DNA of 64,000 bases from Euryodendron excelsum (GCA_033060915.1 CM065384.1:32514501-32578500); one strand, 5' to 3'; counted from the stretch's first letter, positions 1 through 11,927 are shown. The notes: a model not told the origin generated them from the sequence alone. Numbers and translations are program-made.

Positions 1-243
1 CTAGAGGACAAACTACACATGTATAAACACATCCTAGTAAGTCAATAACTTCTATTTATATTCCTAGGCATAAGTGATTAATCAATTCCTTCTCAGTTGT
101 TGGTGTTAAGAAAAAGATGAAACACCATCATCTATAATTTCATTTACTTATCTTCCTTAAAATAGGAAATTACAAATTTTTTTCCTTATGTCTGGCTTCA
201 GTTTGTTAGCATTCAATAAATTAACTAATTTATTATTCTTGTG

Positions 244-700
244 TAGGAAAAATTTGAGGTAGATCTTGATTGCCCAAACGTAAAGGTTCGGGTTGACATG
301 ATTATGAACCATCAATTCAAGCAATGGATTTACAAGCTGCACAAGCATTTTAAGAAATACCCGATGAAAGAGGTAGCACACCAACACCTTTCTCAGAGAG
401 TAGGATAAGAAGATTGGGATTTTCTATATGACCATTTTAGCTTTGAGGGCTTTCAAGTGAAGTAGTCCTTTTACCTCTTTGGATATTACATAGCTAGGTC
501 AAGCCTATTTTGACATGATTGAGTCTATTGCAATGCAGAAAAAAAGCAAGACAAATAATGAGAATAGGAAAAACCTCAAAGTAACTCACTGCCTTGGTTC
601 AAAAGCATTTGTTCGACATTGCTATAAAATGGTAATAATTCTGGACTTTTTAGATTTGCTCAATGGTCCATTTATTATGATTCATGCTGAAGCTTGTTGA
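244..700 (+). pseudogene. Transposase_24-like (Ptta/En/Spm) transposase, first exons, decayed
   Basis: Translation around 248-460 gives NHQFKQWIYKLHKHFKKY followed by a stop-interrupted EDWDFLYDHF, the pattern of the plant Ptta/En/Spm transposase family. A likely intron (donor GT near 463, acceptor AG at about 537) joins FEGFQ to KKSKTNNENR and then LGSKAFVR, which are in the right order for that family. The product would be a DNA-binding transposase accessory protein of a CACTA element. An in-frame TAG near 406 and the lack of a recognisable continuation after 640 mark it as a remnant. The Helitron lies just downstream, in what was probably an intron. Confidence 0.6.
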
Positions 701-936
701 GACAGTGGGAATAATTCTTCTTTCTTATATACATAATTAGAATCAAGGCCGGTTTACTGACACTTACAGTCGTGCTTTTTTTATTAATGCCCCCACCAAC
801 CTCACCTCTGTTGACTTCCTACCAAAGTTGAGGATCTTCAAGAAACAGGGTTCCTTATTGCTGGAGTTCTGGCTCTAATAGGAGTGGTAGTTCTTAAAGG
901 CTCTTGGCTTGAAATATACATAGACTAGGGATAACT

Positions 937-949
937 CGTGCCTACGGCA
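937..949 (-). other. Helitron 3' terminal hairpin
   Basis: The inverted repeat GTGCC/GGCAC with a 3-base loop lies 13 bases inside the CTAG terminus of the Helitron, the position of the replication-termination hairpin in this class. The stem is only 5 bp, shorter than in many families, perhaps by decay. Confidence 0.65.
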
Positions 950-2086
950 CTCCCAATAAATCTAAACTTGTATGCATTAAATAGTTGATCCCATTTGAGT
1001 TCACAGGAAATAGATTTTGGTCCACCTATCTGCCTAAGTTGAAAACAATACAAGCTCCCTCCGATGATTTCATTCTTAAGCTTGACATGATGATAGAATA
1101 AAATATAACTTTCAATAATCTAATATCACATCTAAGCTCAACCTAATGTGAACATATAATTAAAATCCCCAGAAAAAAAAGAAGAAAAAGAAAATCCACG
1201 AATCCAAATATTTTCAAAGATCAACAAAAGGATTGTCATTGCGGTCTTCCCACAAACAATCTTAAGATAAACCAGTGAAATACTTATCATGAAATATATC
1301 ATGTAGGAATCAATTAAAAGAAACATAAGTTCCAAATATCCTAATGACACATCTCTAAGCTCATATCTCAACCAAGTGTGAACATCTAACTAAAAACATA
1401 AAGAAAAGAAAGGAAGAAAAAGAAAACTGGCTGCAACAAAGCTACAAAATGACTTATCACTTTTTTTTTATCTTGCTTCTTTTTCTTATGGCATGGGACA
1501 TAGGTACCATTTACTTTACGGACACAATTTGACCTAGTTTTTGCATATTGGATACACTGCATCAAATCACTGACATAGTGGGTTACTCTTACTTAATTTT
1601 TTATTGGCACTTGAACTGAAAATGCCCCTTCAATGTCCTCTTCTTCATCTTCTGCTTCAAGTTTCCCTTGTCTTCATTTCTGCTCAATCTACTTCACACA
1701 ATAAAGTTAGATCAAACCAAATAAATCCCAAAAGTTTCAAACTACCACATTACAGAACCATAAAATAAAATTAAAGGGCCAAGTCAAATCACAGAACCAC
1801 ATCATTCTACCTGGTATTATAGTTTGTATTTTTAAGCAACTAAAAGCAAGATAAATACTTTCATTACAATAATTGAAAATACTTTCATTACAATAAATAT
1901 TTTTAAAATGCTAACATAACATAATCTTTAGCAAGAGAAAAAGAAGAAAGCCCCATATTTTCACCTCATTAGTAGCTACCTCCACTTACCAAAAATTCAC
2001 TTACATACCTATGTATGTAGAACCGTACAAACTTGCTTTTTAAACAATATTACTATGCAATAAAATTATTTTTTTTCATATATATG

Positions 2087-2090
<4 letters not shown>

Positions 2091-2127
<37 letters not shown>
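2091..2127. repeat. GA microsatellite
   Basis: About 18 uninterrupted GA units inside the Helitron. No coding role is visible. Confidence 0.95.
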
Positions 2128-2131
<4 letters not shown>

Positions 2132-3085
2132 AACAATTGGTGTATCTTTGAATCTAAGAGTCATTGGTGCCCATATGCACGGAATCAGAGATGCACTCAA
2201 AACCCATAGCATCCTCCTCACATCTAACCAGTGGTAGGAATAAGATGACGAATGGAGCCCTACAGAGCTGGCCCTGTTCTGTCCAGCTTGGGCCCTTCCA
2301 TCAACGTTGGCATTGATGGATCCTGGAGATACGACGGCGGCAATGACGTTGTTACTGGTTTGTAAGGGGAGTTTTTAGTCCATGGTCACAATGGACTAAA
2401 AAAAAAACAGAGATGTGAACGTCTTCATTCTAGAGGGATATAGATAGAGAGAGAGAGATGGGTGAAATGAGGAGAGAGAGTGAAGAAGGCAGAGTTTTTG
2501 TTGGAAGCCGAGAGGGGTCTAACGTCTGAATAGTGGGCCCTCTAATTGTGATAAATTTGAGGGGAAATAAAGTGAAAAGAGGAGATAAAACTTCATCATA
2601 ATCGTAGAATCAATTTTAAAGTAAATTTCAGCCATTGGATCAAATTGTGTGAGAGAGACATTTTATGTCATGTAGGACAAATGTCCCATCAAAATTCAAA
2701 GAATGTTGTGTTTTATTATATAGATATAGAGATGTTATAGTTTTTGTGTCAAATGCCATAATTTTGCTTGTAATCCTTTATGTGCTTGATCTTGATCTTG
2801 TCCTAACATGTCTTCATTAGTGATAGTTTTTTCTATATTCAAAATCATGATATTATGGTGGGCATGTCACATAAAAACCCTGAGACTCAGTTGGAACCTG
2901 GTAGGCTAGGAATTTGGGAGTCTACACACAAGAAATCTATAGGCACATGGGTTTGTCCACGTGCTTAAGAGATCTATGTAAAAAGTTGGGTTTATTCTTT
3001 GATTCAGTTTTTTTCCCAAGTTTTTTATTTCACACATGATCGATAACATCTTTGTGAGCTGATGCATTATACTTGTCAAATACAG

Positions 3086-3486
3086 GAGGAGTTCATTAAG
3101 TTCCAATCACAACCCACACCAGAGGGAGCTGAGCCAATGACAGAAGATGAGATATGTGATAAGGTCCTTGGCACGAGGCCAGGATATGTTATTGGTCTCG
3201 GGTATAGTGAGTGGCCTACCTATCCTCCAAATCAGGGCCTTACGATCGATCACAAATAGAGGAAGCTTCTAGGAGGGTTGAACAAGCTGAGAGTCGTGCA
3301 TCGTAGGCTGAGAGTCGGGCCGAGCAAGTTGAAAGTCGAGCTGAACAGGCCGAGAGTCAGGCTAAGCAGTTGGCAAATTCTGCTGATGAGATGAAGACAA
3401 TGCAAGTTGGTCTAAAATCATTGGTACATTCACTTATCGCGCAAATACAGCCTAGAGGGAACACACCTACACCTCTTTCTTGGTAA
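3086..3486 (+). pseudogene. Transposase_24-like transposase, C-terminal exon with coiled coil, broken
   Basis: After a good splice acceptor (AG at 3084-3085) the frame reads EEFIKFQSQPTPEG, then EDEICDKVLGTRPGYVIGLG, both hallmark strings of the plant Ptta/En/Spm (Transposase_24) family. At about 3257 the frame shifts by one base. The new frame runs through tandem AESRAEQ-type heptads (3265-3375, a coiled coil), with one TAG (about 3304) where CAG is expected, to a TAA at 3484. Family proteins end in just such a coiled coil, so this is the natural C-terminus. The frameshift and stop make it non-functional. Confidence 0.7.
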
Positions 3487-3685
3487 TTTACATGCGCTAA
3501 TTTTTAAACCTTTCTATAAGTTTAAAAAGTTATATGCACATTCCACCTCTGTTTTCATGCTAAGTTTATTAGTAGTGGAGTTTAGCCATAAATGACAACT
3601 AATTGTCTAGGTTGGAGAAAGGCATCCAAATTTGATAGAAGGCTTTTGATTAGGGAATGCTATACTTGGTAGAGTACTCTAAGTA

Positions 3686-3686
<1 letters not shown>

Positions 3687-3721
<35 letters not shown>
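3687..3721 (+). repeat. Poly(A) tract, 35 A
   Basis: A pure A run inside the CACTA element. It could be the tail of a short retroposed insertion, but I found no tRNA-like promoter boxes or flanking duplication upstream, so it is recorded only as a repeat. Confidence 0.9.
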
Positions 3722-3722
<1 letters not shown>

Positions 3723-5329
3723 AGAACAGCTACAGCCAAATGTGCAGCCATATAAATTTTGAGGAAGTTCTTATTTGGTTTCTTTTTTATATTAGTGATT
3801 GCTTGAGCAGAATTTTAGATTTCAAAGTTTAAATTGAATACGTGACTACATCAGACGAGATAATAGCTAGTGTAGTTTTCTGCAGAAAATATGATTTATG
3901 GTTGTAAAGTAGATGATATGTGAAAACTACCATGCACACATTTTCAGATGCCTTGTTTTATTTTATTTTATTTTTCTAGAGTATTGATAGGACTTAAGAA
4001 AACAAAAAGAAATAAATAAAAGAACTGAATAACTTCAGAATTAGCATCCATGTTGAATGTTACATTATCGTGTCGGCTTAGCTGAGATTAGGATGTTTGC
4101 TTGACAAGTTTTAAGGGTGTTTTTCAATAAAATGATTATGTAGGAAGCTATTCTCATCAGAATGTAGATTAATGGTGTGCATGGGTGTGGATTTGTTCAA
4201 ACTTTAAGGCCAAGAATTTATTTGAGGATCTTAATTTCACAAAACCTATTGTTTAAATTAAAAAAAATATCAAAATCCTACAATTCCTCTCCGAGATAAT
4301 AACAAGGGACGTTGGGGCCACCATTTAAGTAGATGAGGTCTCAAAAACATGTAGTATTTTAAAATTCTTAAGACTGTAAATAGGAAAAATAAAGGCTCTT
4401 GACCACTGCTAAGATTAGCTCACCCCAACTATTGCTATAGTTGCCACCATCATATTGCTGCCATGCTTGTCGCGCCCAGATTTTTTGCACTTGAGGAATA
4501 CTCACACAAGTGGGAAAAATGATGTACTCTCTCGTTAGAACTCACCCTCCTAGAAGAATGAGTGAGACTAAGTTTGAATTGAAAATAGATTTGAAATAAG
4601 GGCTTTTGAAAAAGATTCGAAGTCGCCACCTAACTTGATTAAGGTGAGTTAAGTCACCTAAAAACTAAGCATAATTCGAAGACTACACTTAGGGTTTTGG
4701 AAAACGATTTAAAAAAATATCTCCTCAAGAGAGGGTTTTTAAGAAAACAGGTTGTTTGGCAACCTTTGAAAAACATTTAGCCCTTTTTAGAAAAATAACT
4801 CCTTTTGGTCTTTGAAATCAGTTATCTAGGTTCGGAGGTTGGTTACTTGTAGGGAAGACACACTAAGCCATCACCCTACCTCGCCCTTTCGGTACCTACA
4901 TGTCAATCTACCCTAAATTCACCTATAAGAGTCTTCAACTAACTATTAGCCAATCTTATCCACTTTGAAAAATAATGTTTATAAATTATCATGATGCATG
5001 ATATGCAAGTGCAAGAAAAGAGACTTGAAAAATAGATTTGGGAAGAGATTGATTTGAAATTGATTTGACTTGAAAATAGATTTGAAGAGATGGAATTGAA
5101 ATTGGAAAGTTTGAAAATTTGAAAGTAAAAATTTGAAAATAGAAAATTTGAAATTGAAATTTTGAAAATAGATTGGAATTTGGGATTTGAAAAATTTTGG
5201 AAACCGCACCCATGAGGGAGGAATTGAAAGTTTGAAAAGTGTTGTGACCGCACCTATGAAGGTTGCCTACGTATTCCTTTGAGGGAATCAGGTCAGTCGT
5301 AGTTCGGACCGGAGTCCGATTAAGAAGAA

Positions 5330-7010
5330 ATTGATTTGGAAAAAAGAGATTGAATTTGGAAATTGAATTTGATTTGAAATTAGAAGAGGAGATTGGAAAT
5401 TGAAATTGAGAAGATTGGACTTTGCTTTGAAGAGATAGATTTGTACCTGTTTTAGAAAGATGAAGGTTTAGAAAAACTTAGACTTAGGAAAGAGAAGAGA
5501 CTTAGGAAATATTTGACTTGACTTGGAAGGTTTAGGAAATTAGAAAGGATTGGATTTAGGAAATGTTCAAATTAGGAAAGTGTCATTTTAGGAAAGTTTC
5601 GAATTAGGAAAGTTTTAGGTTTAGGAAAGTTTTCACTTTAGGAAAGTTTTGAAATAGGAAAATATTGAATTTAGAAATGTTTCGAATTAGGAAAAGTTTA
5701 GTTTAAGAAAGGCTTAGAATTTAGAAAGTTTCAAGTTAAGAAAGTTTTGAAAGTGGAAAAGTTTAGAAAACAAGGAAGTTTTGAAAATAAGAAAGTTTTG
5801 AGTTTAGAAAATTTTAGATTTGGAAAGATTTGAAGTTTAGGAAAGTTTAGAATTTGGAAAGGTTTGAAAAAGGAAAGTTTTGAAAATTGAAAAGTTTGGA
5901 ATTTGGAAAGGTTTGAAAAATGAAAGTTTAAGATTTAGAAAGTTTTAGAGTTTGAATTTTAGAAAATCTTGAGATTAAGAAAGGTTGAGTTTAAGAAGGA
6001 TTTGAAAACTTAGGTTTGGAAAGTTAAGGTTTGAGAAGAGGGTAGAATTATGAAAGGGTCGAATTAAGAAAGATTTGAAAGTTGATTTTAAAAATTTAGG
6101 AAAGATTTTTATATTCAAATTTTGAAAGCTTAAGGTTTAGGAAAGTGAGAAGATTAAGAAAGATTCGATTTAGGAAATATTTAGATTTTGAAATTTAAGA
6201 AAAGATTTAAAGTTTAGGTTTAAGAAACTTATGGTTTAAGAAGGTAGGAAATTAGGAAGGAGTTGAATTAAGAAAGGTTTGGATTAGGAAGGGATTGGAT
6301 TTGGTTTCTAAAAGCAAAGGTTTGATTTTGTTTCCAAAAACGGAGGACGGGATCTAGTTTCCTAAACGGGGGAATTGGATTTGGCTTCCTAAGCGGGGAG
6401 ATTTGATTTAGTTTCCTAAAGGGAAGATAGGATTTGGCGAGGATTTGGAAAGGGAGATTCTAAAAACCCTAGGATTTGAAAGTGTGGAATTTTAACGTAG
6501 AAAAGAGGTTTTGGAAACATGTATAGTTTGGATGTGAAAACAAGAAGTTTTGAAAACCTAGGTTTGGGCAAAGTTTGAAAATCGTATTTTTGGAAAGAAA
6601 ATTAGGGTTTCCTAATTGTGGGTTCTAGGGCTTGACTTGGGCTCTAAGGAAAGAGTTTTTAAAAAGTGCATTTTTGGGAAACGAAGATTTTTCTAGAAGG
6701 GAATCCTAGGGAGGAGTTTTTGGAAAGATTTTTGGAGAGAGTTTTTCTAGGAAGATTTTTGGTAGAAGATTGTTGAAGAGAGTTTTTGGAAAGATTTTTG
6801 GGGAACGTTTTTAGAAATTGGATTTTGGGGAGAGGATTTTGGAAATGAGTTGAAAAAGGGAGTTTTGAAAAATAGATTTTGGAAGGGAGTTTTTGAAAAC
6901 AATTTTGGAGAGGAGAGTTTTAGGAAAGTATGTTGAAGAAGAGATTTTTAGGAAGAGGGATTTAGAAAAAGAGTTTTTAGAAGGTATAAAAACGTCATAC
7001 TTGCCTAAAG
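5330..7010. repeat. Strand-asymmetric purine tract with short degenerate repeats (copy 1 R/U5)
   Basis: Over about 1.7 kb the plus strand is overwhelmingly purine plus T, made of degenerate 15-20-bp units around TTTAGGAAAGTTT and TTTGAAATTTGG. In LTR sense the RNA would be pyrimidine-rich. The same block recurs in copy 2 (about 25940-27720, opposite strand) and copy 3 (about 32100-33430). All open frames over it are low-complexity artefacts. Confidence 0.75.
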
Positions 7011-7874
7011 CGATTCTAGTCATGAGAAGGCTAGAACCACTTTAAGAAAGTGTTTTTTTTTTTAAAACAATAAGATTTGAAAATATGGACCATAAAAGTC
7101 ACTTTTAATGTAACACTTTCCTAAAGTAACCCTAGCCATGGAAAGGCTAGAATCACCCTAGAATTGTGGTTTTGAAAACAAGTTTTTGAAAAAGAGATTT
7201 TGATGCAATTTTGAAAACAAGTCTGAAAACGATTTTTAAAACGAGTTTGAAAACGAATTTTGGAAGATGCAAGACTATGATATGCACAATGCAATTTGGG
7301 GTCGTGAACATACAAGGCTAAGGTTTCACCACATAATCAAGGGGGCCGAACCCACGTGGTCTCTGGTTAGGCTAGAAGAAAGCCCCCGACACGGTGACTC
7401 TTCAATAGCCTAATCCTACACATGGACCGGGAATCCCCTTGTTTCAAGCATGCAAAGAAAGGGGGGAAAGAGATGGGGGACTAAAATAGAGAAAACCCAA
7501 GTGGGTTAGGAGAGAGAAGAGAGGGGAGGAAGTGCGAAAATTTAAATAGGGAGCCTACCGTATGTCTTGTTTATTTTGCATGTCTTGCTATCTTCGGTCT
7601 TCGTCTTGATCTTCATCTTCAGTCTTCAAGAGTTGTCTTCAAGCTTCAAACTCCAGATTTCAACTCTTCAAGTCTTCGAAGGAGGGTTGAAGGCTAGGGT
7701 ATGAGTGTATGGGGGTGTGTATGAGTGTATAGGAGGCTAGGGTTTAATGTATGGTGGCTAGGGTTTGGAAAACCTAAGGAGGCTAGGGTTTAGGAGGTGC
7801 TCGAGCTCTATATATCGAATTATATGATTTTTAGGTTGAATTTGCGGATTCTTTTCACGTTGGAGGAGGCTCTG

Positions 7875-7882
7875 TATTTATA
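7875..7882 (-). promoter_or_regulatory. LTR TATA box (copy 1)
   Basis: TATAAATA on the minus strand followed by CAGAGCC, identical in context to 25057-25064 (copy 2) and 36452-36459 (copy 3). It fixes the sense strand of the LTR and the U3/R border. Confidence 0.65.
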
Positions 7883-7884
7883 GA

Positions 7885-8000
7885 GGGAGGAATACACTGG
7901 CGCCTGTTATAGTGGCGCCAGGCCAAAGTTTATATTGGCGCCACTAGGAGTGGCGCCAGGCCAATTTTTGGCTTGGTGCCACTACTAGTGGTGCCAGCCA
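7885..8000. repeat. Cluster of GGCGCC palindromes upstream of the LTR TATA box
   Basis: Several TGGCGCCA-type palindromes spaced 15-30 bp sit within 120 bp upstream (in sense) of the TATA box. Some have decayed to GGTGCC. The same cluster is present at 24945-25042 in copy 2 and, weaker, at 36475-36560 in copy 3. Confidence 0.7.
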
Positions 8001-8229
8001 CTTAGGAAACATTTAAGGTCAGCAAGCAACATATCTTTGACTAGATTTGGGCGCCTGTACTAGTGACTAGCATGCAATTTTTACCCTGGCTTCACTAGGA
8101 GTGACTCCGAAAAGTCCGGGAATGATTTAAAGGAGCCGGGAATGACCCGGAAGGCCGGAAAGGAGCAGGAACACTTAAAATAGTGTCCCGGAGGTATTTG
8201 ACTTGAAAAGTGAGGATAAGATGTGTCGG

Positions 8230-8870
8230 AAAGGTTGACTGGGCCCTTAGGGGCAAAACGGTCAATCAGACCGGGAAGCTGCCGGGGTGAACTCGGATTG
8301 TCCTGGAAGAAGACTTGGGATTTGGAAACATTATTTAGAATGTTCCCAGAGGTTGCCGGTTTGATTTCCAGAGTCGGCGTGGTCGGAAAAGGAGACCGGC
8401 CCACCAGGGGAAAAACGGTCATTTCACACCGGGTTGGCCGGAACTCACTCGGAAAGATCCGAAAAGGTATAAGGAGGTTGAGAACACTATAAAAAGTAGT
8501 CTCAGGAGGTTACTGGTTTGATACCCAGAGCCGGTGTGGTCGAAAAAGGAGACCGGCCCACCAAGGGCAAAACGATCATTTTGTACCGGGTTGGCCAGAA
8601 CTGACTCGGAATGATCCGGAAAAATAAATGAAGGTTGAGAATACTATAAAAATTAGTCTCAGGAGGTTACCGGTTTGATACCCAGAGCCGGTGTGGTTAA
8701 AAAAGGAGACTGGCCCACCAGGGGTAAAACAGTCATTTTGTACCGGGTTGGCCGGAACTGACTCGGAATGATCCGGAAAGGTAAAGGAAGGTTGAGAATA
8801 CTATAAAAAGTATCCTCGGAGAATTGCTGGTTTGATACCCAGAGCCGTGTGGTTCCCGGGGCGTTCGGAT
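8230..8870. repeat. About 155-bp tandem repeats in giant LTR U3
   Basis: Four units, each with GATACCCAGAGCCGG, a GGAGACCGGCCCACCA block, a CAAAACGGTCATTTT block and a TCCGGAAAGG block. Three of them include an ACTATAAAAAGT segment. The matching array in copy 2 is at about 24190-24720. Confidence 0.75.
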
Positions 8871-9109
8871 GCCTAAGGGCAAAATGGTCATTTTGACCGG
8901 AAAGTCTCGGAAAAGGTCCAAAGGACAGTTTGGTCATTTTTCACCAAAGTGGGCTAACAGACACTAGTGTTGACCTGGGTTTTGAGTGTTTCCGCCACTC
9001 TAACGGCGGGCGTCGTGACACGGGGGTTTGTTGGCAATTCCCTATATCGACCTACTTGTGAGTATTTCCGCTACTCTAACGGTTTTGTGAGTAGTTTCGC
9101 TACTCAGAC

Positions 9110-9545
9110 CGTCTCGAGGAATAAACTGTCTCGAGAGAAGAATTGGAAAGGGGTCTTACCGTCTCCGAGGAGACGTGCCTGGATTGGAACCGTCTCGAGG
9201 AATAAACTGTCTCGAGAGTGGGATTGGAAAGGGGTCTTACCGTCTCCGAGGAGACGTGCCTGGATTGGAACCGTCTCGAGGAATAAACTGTCTCGAGAGT
9301 GGGATTGGAAAGGGGTCTTACCGTCTCCGAGGAGACGTGCCTGGATTGGAACCGTCTCGAGGAATAAACTGTCTCGAGAGAGGGATTGGAAAGGGGTCTT
9401 ACCGTCTCCGAGGAGACGTGCCTGGATTGGAACCGTCTCGAGGAATAAACTGTCTCGAGAGTGGGATTGGAAAGGGGTCTTATCGTCTCCGAAGAGACAC
9501 GCCTGGATTGGAACCATCTCGAGGAATAAACTGTCTCGAGAGAGG
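9110..9545. repeat. 81-bp minisatellite in giant LTR U3 (copy 1), five units
   Basis: The GTCTCCGAGGAGAC element recurs at 9161, 9242, 9323, 9404 and 9485 (last one GTCTCCGAAGAGAC), an exact 81-bp period. Each unit also holds two CTCGAG palindromes around an 11-base spacer. 81 is divisible by three, so long open frames appear on both strands (8967-9656 plus, 9104-9595 minus). They are by-products of the repeat, not genes. Confidence 0.9.
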
Positions 9546-9831
9546 AATTGGAATCGGAAAGGAAAGGACAATGCCCCTAAGGGCATTTTGGTCATTTTGC
9601 CTCTATTTGGGCTTGGTGGGCCCGCGAGGCGATGGACAAACGGGATTTGGACTTAGAAAATCGGTTTCGATTGGAATACGCCCACAATGACTTGAAAACA
9701 AGTCTGGACGGAGTGTAGATTGCCGAGCGGTAAAAAATGGGGTGCTTACAATGCTCTCACTGTGACTGCCATCATCACCACCACACGCTACTAACGCCTT
9801 TGCTACTTCTTGTTTCTATCAATACTAAGAG

Positions 9832-9865
9832 CACCACCACCACCACCACCACCACCATCACCACC
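9832..9865. repeat. CAC microsatellite
   Basis: About eleven CAC units just after the copy 1 insertion point, inside the CACTA element. Confidence 0.9.
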
Positions 9866-10777
9866 CTTACTGCTGAATTTGATTATAATGATATGGTTAT
9901 TTCAACACTGGCATTACTTCATATGACTATCAATAGCTTCTTACTTCTAATGTTTGGCGGCATGTTAAAAATAATTTGGAAAGGAAGGGATTTTTCATCC
10001 TCAGGTCCTGTTTGAATTTCGTAGGTACTTCTAGATTATTTATGTTGAAGCATCTTAAGTCTCTTCAGTTTTGTTTGTTTACCATGAAGCACTTCCACTG
10101 GAAGAAGTGGCACCTAACAAGCCATTAAAGAGTTTTTAAAGAGGGGTAAATACCTTAAATTAGGTAAAGATGGATGGTATATGTTGAAAGACACGTGTAA
10201 CAAATTACAAAGTGTTAGTTGTAAATTCATTTGTGAACTTGTAATTTTCATTGAAATGTCTCATCAAGAACAGGACTATGTTGTAATAGGGAGGTATCTG
10301 CCACAGAGTTATAGAGTGACAGGGAGAGCTGTGTGGGTTAGGGGATGTGGTGAAGTTCTGTGACGAAGGAGAGAGGGTGAGTGGGTTTCGGCTGTGTCGG
10401 AGGATTCTCTATTGCAGTTAGTTGTTTTGCGGTTATAGTTAGTTGTTTTGGATAGTGATGTGTGTTGTTCTCTTGGCCAAAATTACTGCTACCATCACAA
10501 AAAATTGTCTAAAACTATCGAAATAGTTGAATTGATTAGTAGTTTTGTTAAGGTGTGTTGTATGTAGGCACGTGTCATATCTAGCGCAAGTAAATTACAA
10601 AGAAAATAGGAAACCAAGAATCTTAGTGGTTTTTCTTCAGAGTTATTTTATTTTATTCAATAAGACTTTCCTATAAAATCTAGCAATCTATCTCCCAGGA
10701 ACCAAGACCATGTGAGGTTTTGGTGTTATATAATCAAGAGAATGTTTGATTTGCCTAGCTGGGCCTATTAGGTTTTT

Positions 10778-10823
<46 letters not shown>

Positions 10824-11927
10824 GGGCTCATTCTAATGATTTTCTTTGAAAGGACATGCACATACTTCACCTGTCACCTGGCTTTAAATCATTCACCTTT
10901 GCTTATTTCTTCAGGATTTAAGCAAAAGCAACCAGCATGGATGGAAGTCCAACAAGGTTTGTGCAAAGTATTTACTTTGCTGGACCATTATCACCCCAAG
11001 TGTGCTTGGAAACCTTTTGCTCTCTCTCTCTCTCTCCACATAAATGGATGTCAATGTGCATGATCAGATTTCAAGATCTGTTCTTTCATTATATCATGTT
11101 TAATTAAATTCAGTTTGCAAATTAACTACCACTAACCTTCTATTTGCTTCTGTCTTCAAACAACAGATAAAGAAAGCTATATTACTGAAAGTAACATGGA
11201 ATCAACTTATAGAAAAACTTATCATCATAGAAACTCCTTAAGAAATTGAGATAATTTCCTAGAGAATTCTCTCACTTCCACCTAATTCAAGCTTCTTGTC
11301 TAATTTTTTTACTTGGAGTAAAACACAAAGAATGTCACCAGAATACTAACTCTAGAATTTTGTATGAAATAAGAAGATGATTAAATAGATATATCTTCCT
11401 TTCCTTAATCGCAACAACTGACCAATGGTTTGAGTTATCAAGCAGCAGAGATAAAGGCAGGAAGAAAGATAAATGGAGAATTTTGGAAAAGTTTTGTAGT
11501 GTATGAGTTTGTATTGATCTAAAATATATAGTCGATTTCTATATTTTGGCTAAAAAAACCATAAGTCGGATTTTGCATATTTCGGCACTAAATATCATAG
11601 CTTTTGGTGATTGAAACAAATGCACTAGTTTCCATACTAAAACTACAACTCCGTGAAAAAATTTCATCTTAAAGCAAAACAATCATTATGATCCTTTACA
11701 TGAAGCAATAGAATTAGTAGTAAAAGTCTTAAGAAGCATTGAAGATAACAATGTGTTTTTATATAAAAGTCTTACTGATCTGGATATTGTCTTCTATTAT
11801 GTTTCTTTCTTTTAATTTTATATTTGCTATAACTTTATGAAAAATGCATATTGACAACCATTGTGCAATTTTATGCTTTATTAAATTTTTGATATAGAAT
11901 CTAATTGTACTTCATCTTCTTCTAATT
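9866..11927. other. CACTA interior, no gene recognised
   Basis: AT-rich DNA with a GA microsatellite (10782-10818), a CT run near 11021 and only short frames without family motifs. Probably introns, 3' untranslated and internal sequence of the CACTA element. Confidence 0.5.

Larger units (their letters stand above)
925..2732 (-). mobile_element. Non-autonomous Helitron
   Basis: Read on the minus strand, the element starts with TCTCTATATCTATATAAT and ends with GTGCC-GTA-GGCAC, a short hairpin, followed 13 bases later by CTAG. The flanking bases on that strand are A before TC and T after CTAG, so it sits between A and T as Helitrons do, with no target duplication. The 1808-bp interior has no Rep/helicase coding sequence. 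It contains a GA microsatellite (2091-2127) and an imperfect direct repeat (about 1117-1200 and 1338-1430). It interrupts the CACTA transposase remnant. The termini fit plant Helitrons closely; mobility would need an autonomous partner. Confidence 0.75.
4468..9750 (-). mobile_element. Giant LTR family, copy 1: solo LTR, 5283 bp
   Basis: Terminal bases are TG (TGTCGCGCCC) and CA (GGTGCTTACA), and the 5-bp repeat ATGCT flanks it exactly (4463-4467 and 9751-9755). No internal retrotransposon coding region or second LTR is present, so it is a solo LTR left by recombination. Orientation is set by the TATA box and by copy 2: sense is the minus strand. In sense order it has U3 repeats (9545 to about 7890), TATA (7875-7882), then 3.4 kb of pyrimidine-rich R/U5. 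LTRs this long are known in the Ogre/Tat gypsy lineage, and the GGCGACTTCG-like motif near the 3' end also suggests Tat, but the lineage is an inference. Inserted in the CACTA element. Confidence 0.82.

Noticed and set aside
3600..3721. SINE with poly(A) tail
   Set aside because: No A/B promoter boxes and no flanking duplication could be found around the A run.
4939..5253. Phe/Ser/Asn-rich frames in the giant LTR (also 6811-7023, 27150-27362, 27788-28054)
   Set aside because: Low-complexity translations of the purine/pyrimidine-asymmetric repeat block; several frames are open together and none is conserved between copies.
8967..9690. Long open frames on both strands (229, 171 and 163 codons) as possible repeat proteins
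   Set aside because: They exist only because the minisatellite period (81 bp) is a multiple of three. Both strands are open at once, the frames are absent from copies 2 and 3, and no start context or homologous protein is visible.
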